Shown in pieces: positions 5,962 to 8,266 of a stretch of DNA of 8,266 nt. The translations under genes and the position numbers were made by a program. This stretch comes from Gallionella sp. (GTDB taxonomy: Bacteria > Pseudomonadota > Gammaproteobacteria > Burkholderiales > Gallionellaceae). Under the pieces are notes generated by a model, which searched no databases, was not told where the DNA came from, and saw only the letters and a list, made by a program, of their open reading frames with translations. The stretch spans positions 1 to 8,266 of the forward strand of contig JANLID010000296.1 in assembly GCA_024654105.1 (NCBI GenBank), given 5' to 3'. Position 1 is the first letter of the stretch, and each line of letters opens with the position of its first letter.

Positions 5962-6989
5962 TTAATATTCAGGACATCCGTGATACGGCAAGGGACATGC
6001 TCGCCAAGGGTGAAGTTCGCGCCGTTATCGGCTATCGCCGTGGCAGCCGCGGCATGCTCGCCGAGCCCGCTTTTATCACCAGCCCGGAGCAGGCGGACGA
6101 GCTGGTGTGGGATCCGACCTGTTTTCACAACCTGTCCCTGTATCTGGTCGAGGATCGCAAGTTTCTGGCGCATCTCAAAAAGAATTCCGATGCGCCGATC
6201 GCCGTCGTTGCCAAGGGATGTGACGCGCGCTCTATCGTCGTGCTGCTGCAGGAACACTATTTCAAGCGCGAGGATGTCTACATCATCGGCGTGTCCTGCG
6301 AGGGTAGCGGAGTCGTGGACGAGCGCAAGCTGGCCCCGCTTCTGAACGGTTTTCAGGCTTCCAATGCCGTTTTTGCCGGCGACGATTTCGTTTTCACCAC
6401 TGCGCAAGGCGAAAAGCGCCTGCCGGCCCGCGAAGTGATGGCGGATCGCTGTCTGGAATGCCGCATACCTTTCCCCAAGGAACACAACGTGGTGTTCGGC
6501 GAGGACAAGACCGGGCGCGAACTGGCAGCGCCATTCGCCGCGCTCACCCGCTTCGAGGCGCAGGGCGCAGGCGAGCGCTGGAACTTCTGGAGCCACCATT
6601 TCGATCGCTGCATCCGTTGTTTCGCCTGCCGTTCGGTGTGCCCGATGTGTTATTGCGACGAGTGCGTGGTGGACAGCATCACCTTCCCGGTCACTCCGGC
6701 AACCACGGCAGAGGAAAAAGCCAACCGCATTCGCTGGATCGAGCGCTCGGCGACACGTTCGGAAAATATCACCTATCTCATGACGCGTGCCATGCATCTG
6801 GCGGGTCGCTGCACCGATTGCGGCGAATGCGAGCGCGCCTGCCCGGTCAATGTGCCGATCCGGCTGCTCAACAATAAAATGGAGCGGGAAGCCCGCGAAA
6901 AATTCGGCTTTGAGCCTGGGGCGAGCATCGGAGGGCCATCACTGGTCGCCTCCTTCCTCGATAGCGACCCCGGCGATTTCATCAGGTGA
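5958..6989 (+). CDS. FlxC-like 4Fe-4S dicluster protein, Hdr-associated
   Basis: This is a cytoplasmic 343-residue iron-sulfur protein. Residues 1-160 form a domain with KGCDARSI at 86-93 and C114, as seen in proteins encoded next to HdrA/MvhD. A CLEC pair follows at 165-168. The C-terminal half has two cluster motifs: C218/C221/C224/C228P running into PMCYCDEC (C231, C233, C236), and C285/C288/C291/C295P. Its likely role is to carry electrons between the NAD(H)-binding subunit and MvhD/FlxD. It starts inside the stop of mvhD (ATGA, 5958-5961) with only a weak purine-rich site, so coupling is likely. Its stop shares its last base with a MITE-like element. It has the same cysteine plan as the next gene. 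The FlxC name rests on context and motif pattern; a coenzyme F420 hydrogenase beta-like description is the alternative. Confidence 0.75.
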   Translation: MINIQDIRDTARDMLAKGEVRAVIGYRRGSRGMLAEPAFITSPEQADELVWDPTCFHNLSLYLVEDRKFLAHLKKNSDAPIAVVAKGCDARSIVVLLQEHYFKREDVYIIGVSCEGSGVVDERKLAPLLNGFQASNAVFAGDDFVFTTAQGEKRLPAREVMADRCLECRIPFPKEHNVVFGEDKTGRELAAPFAALTRFEAQGAGERWNFWSHHFDRCIRCFACRSVCPMCYCDECVVDSITFPVTPATTAEEKANRIRWIERSATRSENITYLMTRAMHLAGRCTDCGECERACPVNVPIRLLNNKMEREAREKFGFEPGASIGGPSLVASFLDSDPGDFIR

Positions 6990-7018
6990 GGGCTCATTAA
7001 TGAATAAGTTGAACATAC

Positions 7019-7118
7019 GTTGCTGCGTATTCGGGATGGATGCAAGGTGCGAAGCGCAGCGAATGGTTGTTCCATTCGCAAGTTTTGCAACGCCGCAGAC
7101 GCCAGAATACGCAGCAAC
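7019..7118. repeat. Left stem-loop module of the MITE-like element
   Basis: GTTGCTGCGTATTC at 7019-7032 is the perfect 14-bp inverse of GAATACGCAGCAAC at 7105-7118. At its centre is a perfect 8-bp hairpin, GCGAATGG (7059-7066) with CCATTCGC (7072-7079), loop TTGTT. Confidence 0.8.
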
Positions 7119-7125
7119 CCTCCGG

Positions 7126-7226
7126 GCTGGGGCTGTTTTGGGCGCATCCCGGCGTTGCGAACCGCTTATTGTGAATGACACAACGGCGCGTCTCGCGCCT
7201 TGGCCTGCACCCAAAACAGCCCCAGC
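7126..7226. repeat. Right stem-loop module of the MITE-like element
   Basis: The 21-base arm at 7126-7146 (GCTGGGGCTGTTTTGGGCG and on) pairs with 7206-7226 with one mismatch. Inside are two small hairpins: TTGTG/CACAA at 7169-7173 and 7179-7183, and GGCGCG/CGCGCC at 7185-7190 and 7194-7199. Confidence 0.8.
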
Positions 7227-7261
7227 GTATGCCCAACTTATTCATTAATGAGCCCTGAAGC

Positions 7262-8266
7262 ATGGAAAAAATTCTAAACAAGAAACAGATTGACGGCTGG
7301 GTTGCCGCATTGACCTCGCAATCACAAGCTGAGTGGGAGGTTCATGCGCCCATGCTGGACGAGGGCATCTGGACCTATCAACCGGTCAGCGGCGCTGTCC
7401 GGCTCGATCACCCCAACACCAACCAGTCGCCCAAGGGATTCGCTTTTCCGCAGCGCGAGATATTTTTCTCGTTCGAACAGATCAAGGGTGAGCCACCGCG
7501 CCTGACGCAGATACTGCCGAAAGAGCAGCGCCATGCCGTGTTCGGCGTCCGCCCGTGCGATGGCCGCGGAGTGCCGCGCATGGACAAGGTATTCACCGAT
7601 CATGTCGAGGACCCATATTACCAGGCGCGGCGCAAGAATGTGGCCTATGTTGGTCTGGCCTGCAACAAGCCGCCCAGCCCGAACTGCTTCTGCATGTCGG
7701 TCGGCGGCTCGCCGGTTTCCACCGACGGCCTCGATGTCCAGATGACCGACCTGGGCGACCGCTACTTCGTGAAGGCGGTCACCGAAACTGGCAAGGCGCT
7801 GATGGCGGCAGGCGGTAGCCTGTTTGCCGAGCCGTCTGCGGCCGACCGTAAGCAACTGAAGCAGGTGCATGCCGATGCGCTGGCCTATCCGCAGCGCAAG
7901 ATTAACGACCCGGATGGCGCGCCGGCCAAACTGAAGGCGAGCTTCAATTCGCCGCTGTGGGAAGAAATGGCGCGCGCCTGCATCGGTTGCGGCATCTGCA
8001 CGTTCCTGTGCCCGACCTGCCATTGTTTCGATATCAACGACGAGGTGCAAAACAAGGCGCCGCTGAAGGGTCAGCGGGTGCGCACCTGGGACAACTGCCA
8101 GTTCCCGGACTTCACCATGCACTCGTCCGGCCATAACCCGCGCGAAAACACCGGCGCCCGGCTGCGCCAGCGGGTAAACCACAAATTTCAGTATTTCCAC
8201 GAAAATTTCGGGATGCATCAATGCACCGGTTGCGGTCGCTGCATCAGCGGATGCCCGGTGGGGATC
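7262..8266 (+). CDS. FlxB-like 4Fe-4S dicluster protein (AsrA/hydrogenase subunit B-like), 3' end missing
   Basis: 335 residues are in the window and the frame is still open at the right edge. The N-terminal domain carries GVRPCDGRG (95-103) and GLACNKPPSPNCFC (131-144; C134, C142, C144), typical of the AsrA/FlxB-like family found with NAD(P)H-binding FlxA/AsrB-type subunits. The ferredoxin part has C240/C243/C246/C250P followed by PTCHCFD (C253, C255), and C321/C324/C327/C331P. Few residues should be missing, as the second motif is near the end of the family. It would relay electrons between a flavin/NAD subunit, expected next downstream, and FlxC/FlxD. The ATG at 7262 follows the MITE-like element by five bases and lacks a good Shine-Dalgarno (only TGAAG). 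The protein could alternatively be annotated as an anaerobic sulfite reductase A-like protein. Confidence 0.8.
   Translation, partial: MEKILNKKQIDGWVAALTSQSQAEWEVHAPMLDEGIWTYQPVSGAVRLDHPNTNQSPKGFAFPQREIFFSFEQIKGEPPRLTQILPKEQRHAVFGVRPCDGRGVPRMDKVFTDHVEDPYYQARRKNVAYVGLACNKPPSPNCFCMSVGGSPVSTDGLDVQMTDLGDRYFVKAVTETGKALMAAGGSLFAEPSAADRKQLKQVHADALAYPQRKINDPDGAPAKLKASFNSPLWEEMARACIGCGICTFLCPTCHCFDINDEVQNKAPLKGQRVRTWDNCQFPDFTMHSSGHNPRENTGARLRQRVNHKFQYFHENFGMHQCTGCGRCISGCPVGI

Larger units (their letters stand above)
6989..7256. mobile_element. MITE-like 268-bp element with 23-bp perfect terminal inverted repeats
   Basis: The 272-base gap between two operon genes is filled almost fully by one palindromic element. 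Its ends, 6989-7011 and 7234-7256, are perfect 23-bp inverted repeats (AGGGCTCATTAATGAATAAG and onward); pairing goes on imperfectly inwards (GTTGAACATACGTTG against GTTGGGCATACGCTG). Inside are two stem-loop modules. It encodes no transposase, so any movement would depend on one elsewhere. A clear target-site duplication is not visible; a 10-bp palindrome TCATTAATGA occurs at both ends and could be either duplication or repeat end. The ORFs on both strands within it look like by-products of the symmetry. Confidence 0.75.

Noticed and set aside
6989..7256. Integron attC site
   Set aside because: The ends contain GTTGAAC and GCCCAAC, which fit the core consensus, but in the order opposite to attC (attC begins with RYYYAAC and ends with GTTRRRY), and no cassette or integrase is near.
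7322..8221. A 299-codon minus-strand open frame opposite the FlxB-like gene
   Set aside because: The plus strand encodes clear Fe-S motifs here; the antisense frame is a shadow.

Overview
The window lies inside one operon, entirely on the + strand, that encodes iron-sulfur redox enzymes. In order it carries the end of a heterodisulfide-reductase B-type gene (hdrB, cut by the left edge), a four-subunit 2-oxoacid:ferredoxin oxidoreductase (korD, korA, korB, korC), a full-length HdrA, an MvhD/FlxD-like [2Fe-2S] protein, and two related Fe-S proteins resembling FlxC and FlxB. The last is cut by the right edge. Several junctions are 4-base start/stop overlaps (korD/korA GTGA; korA/korB, korC/hdrA and mvhD/flxC-like ATGA). 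Two gaps between genes hold repeats: about 93 bases after hdrA and about 272 bases before the last gene.

How the genes could work together: KOR interconverts a 2-oxoacid (2-oxoglutarate or similar), CoA and ferredoxin with the acyl-CoA, CO2 and reduced ferredoxin. HdrA is the flavin-bifurcating hub of Hdr complexes. HdrB (with an HdrC probably upstream) handles a disulfide or similar acceptor. The MvhD/FlxD, FlxC-like and FlxB-like proteins, with an FlxA expected just downstream, would form the pyridine-nucleotide input/output module. The natural reading is a KOR whose ferredoxin is charged or drained by a soluble NAD(H)-linked Flx-Hdr electron-bifurcating complex, encoded as a single unit. 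The genes are read from sequence; the coupling is inference.

The second theme is repeats. Two near-identical palindromic elements sit in frame in a 61-residue N-terminal extension of KorA. A third, diverged copy sits in frame in a lysine/alanine-rich C-terminal tail of KorB. The hairpin is kept across the copies although its bases differ. A separate REP-like hairpin lies between hdrA and mvhD. A 268-bp MITE-like element with perfect 23-bp terminal inverted repeats lies between the FlxC-like and FlxB-like genes, and its first base is the last base of the upstream stop codon.

Organism: the fairly high GC, good Shine-Dalgarno sites, tight gene overlaps and abundance of REP/MITE-like repeats suggest a proteobacterium, perhaps an autotrophic or chemolithotrophic betaproteobacterium. 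That is an impression, not proof. No promoter, terminator, tRNA, rRNA or CRISPR array is visible.
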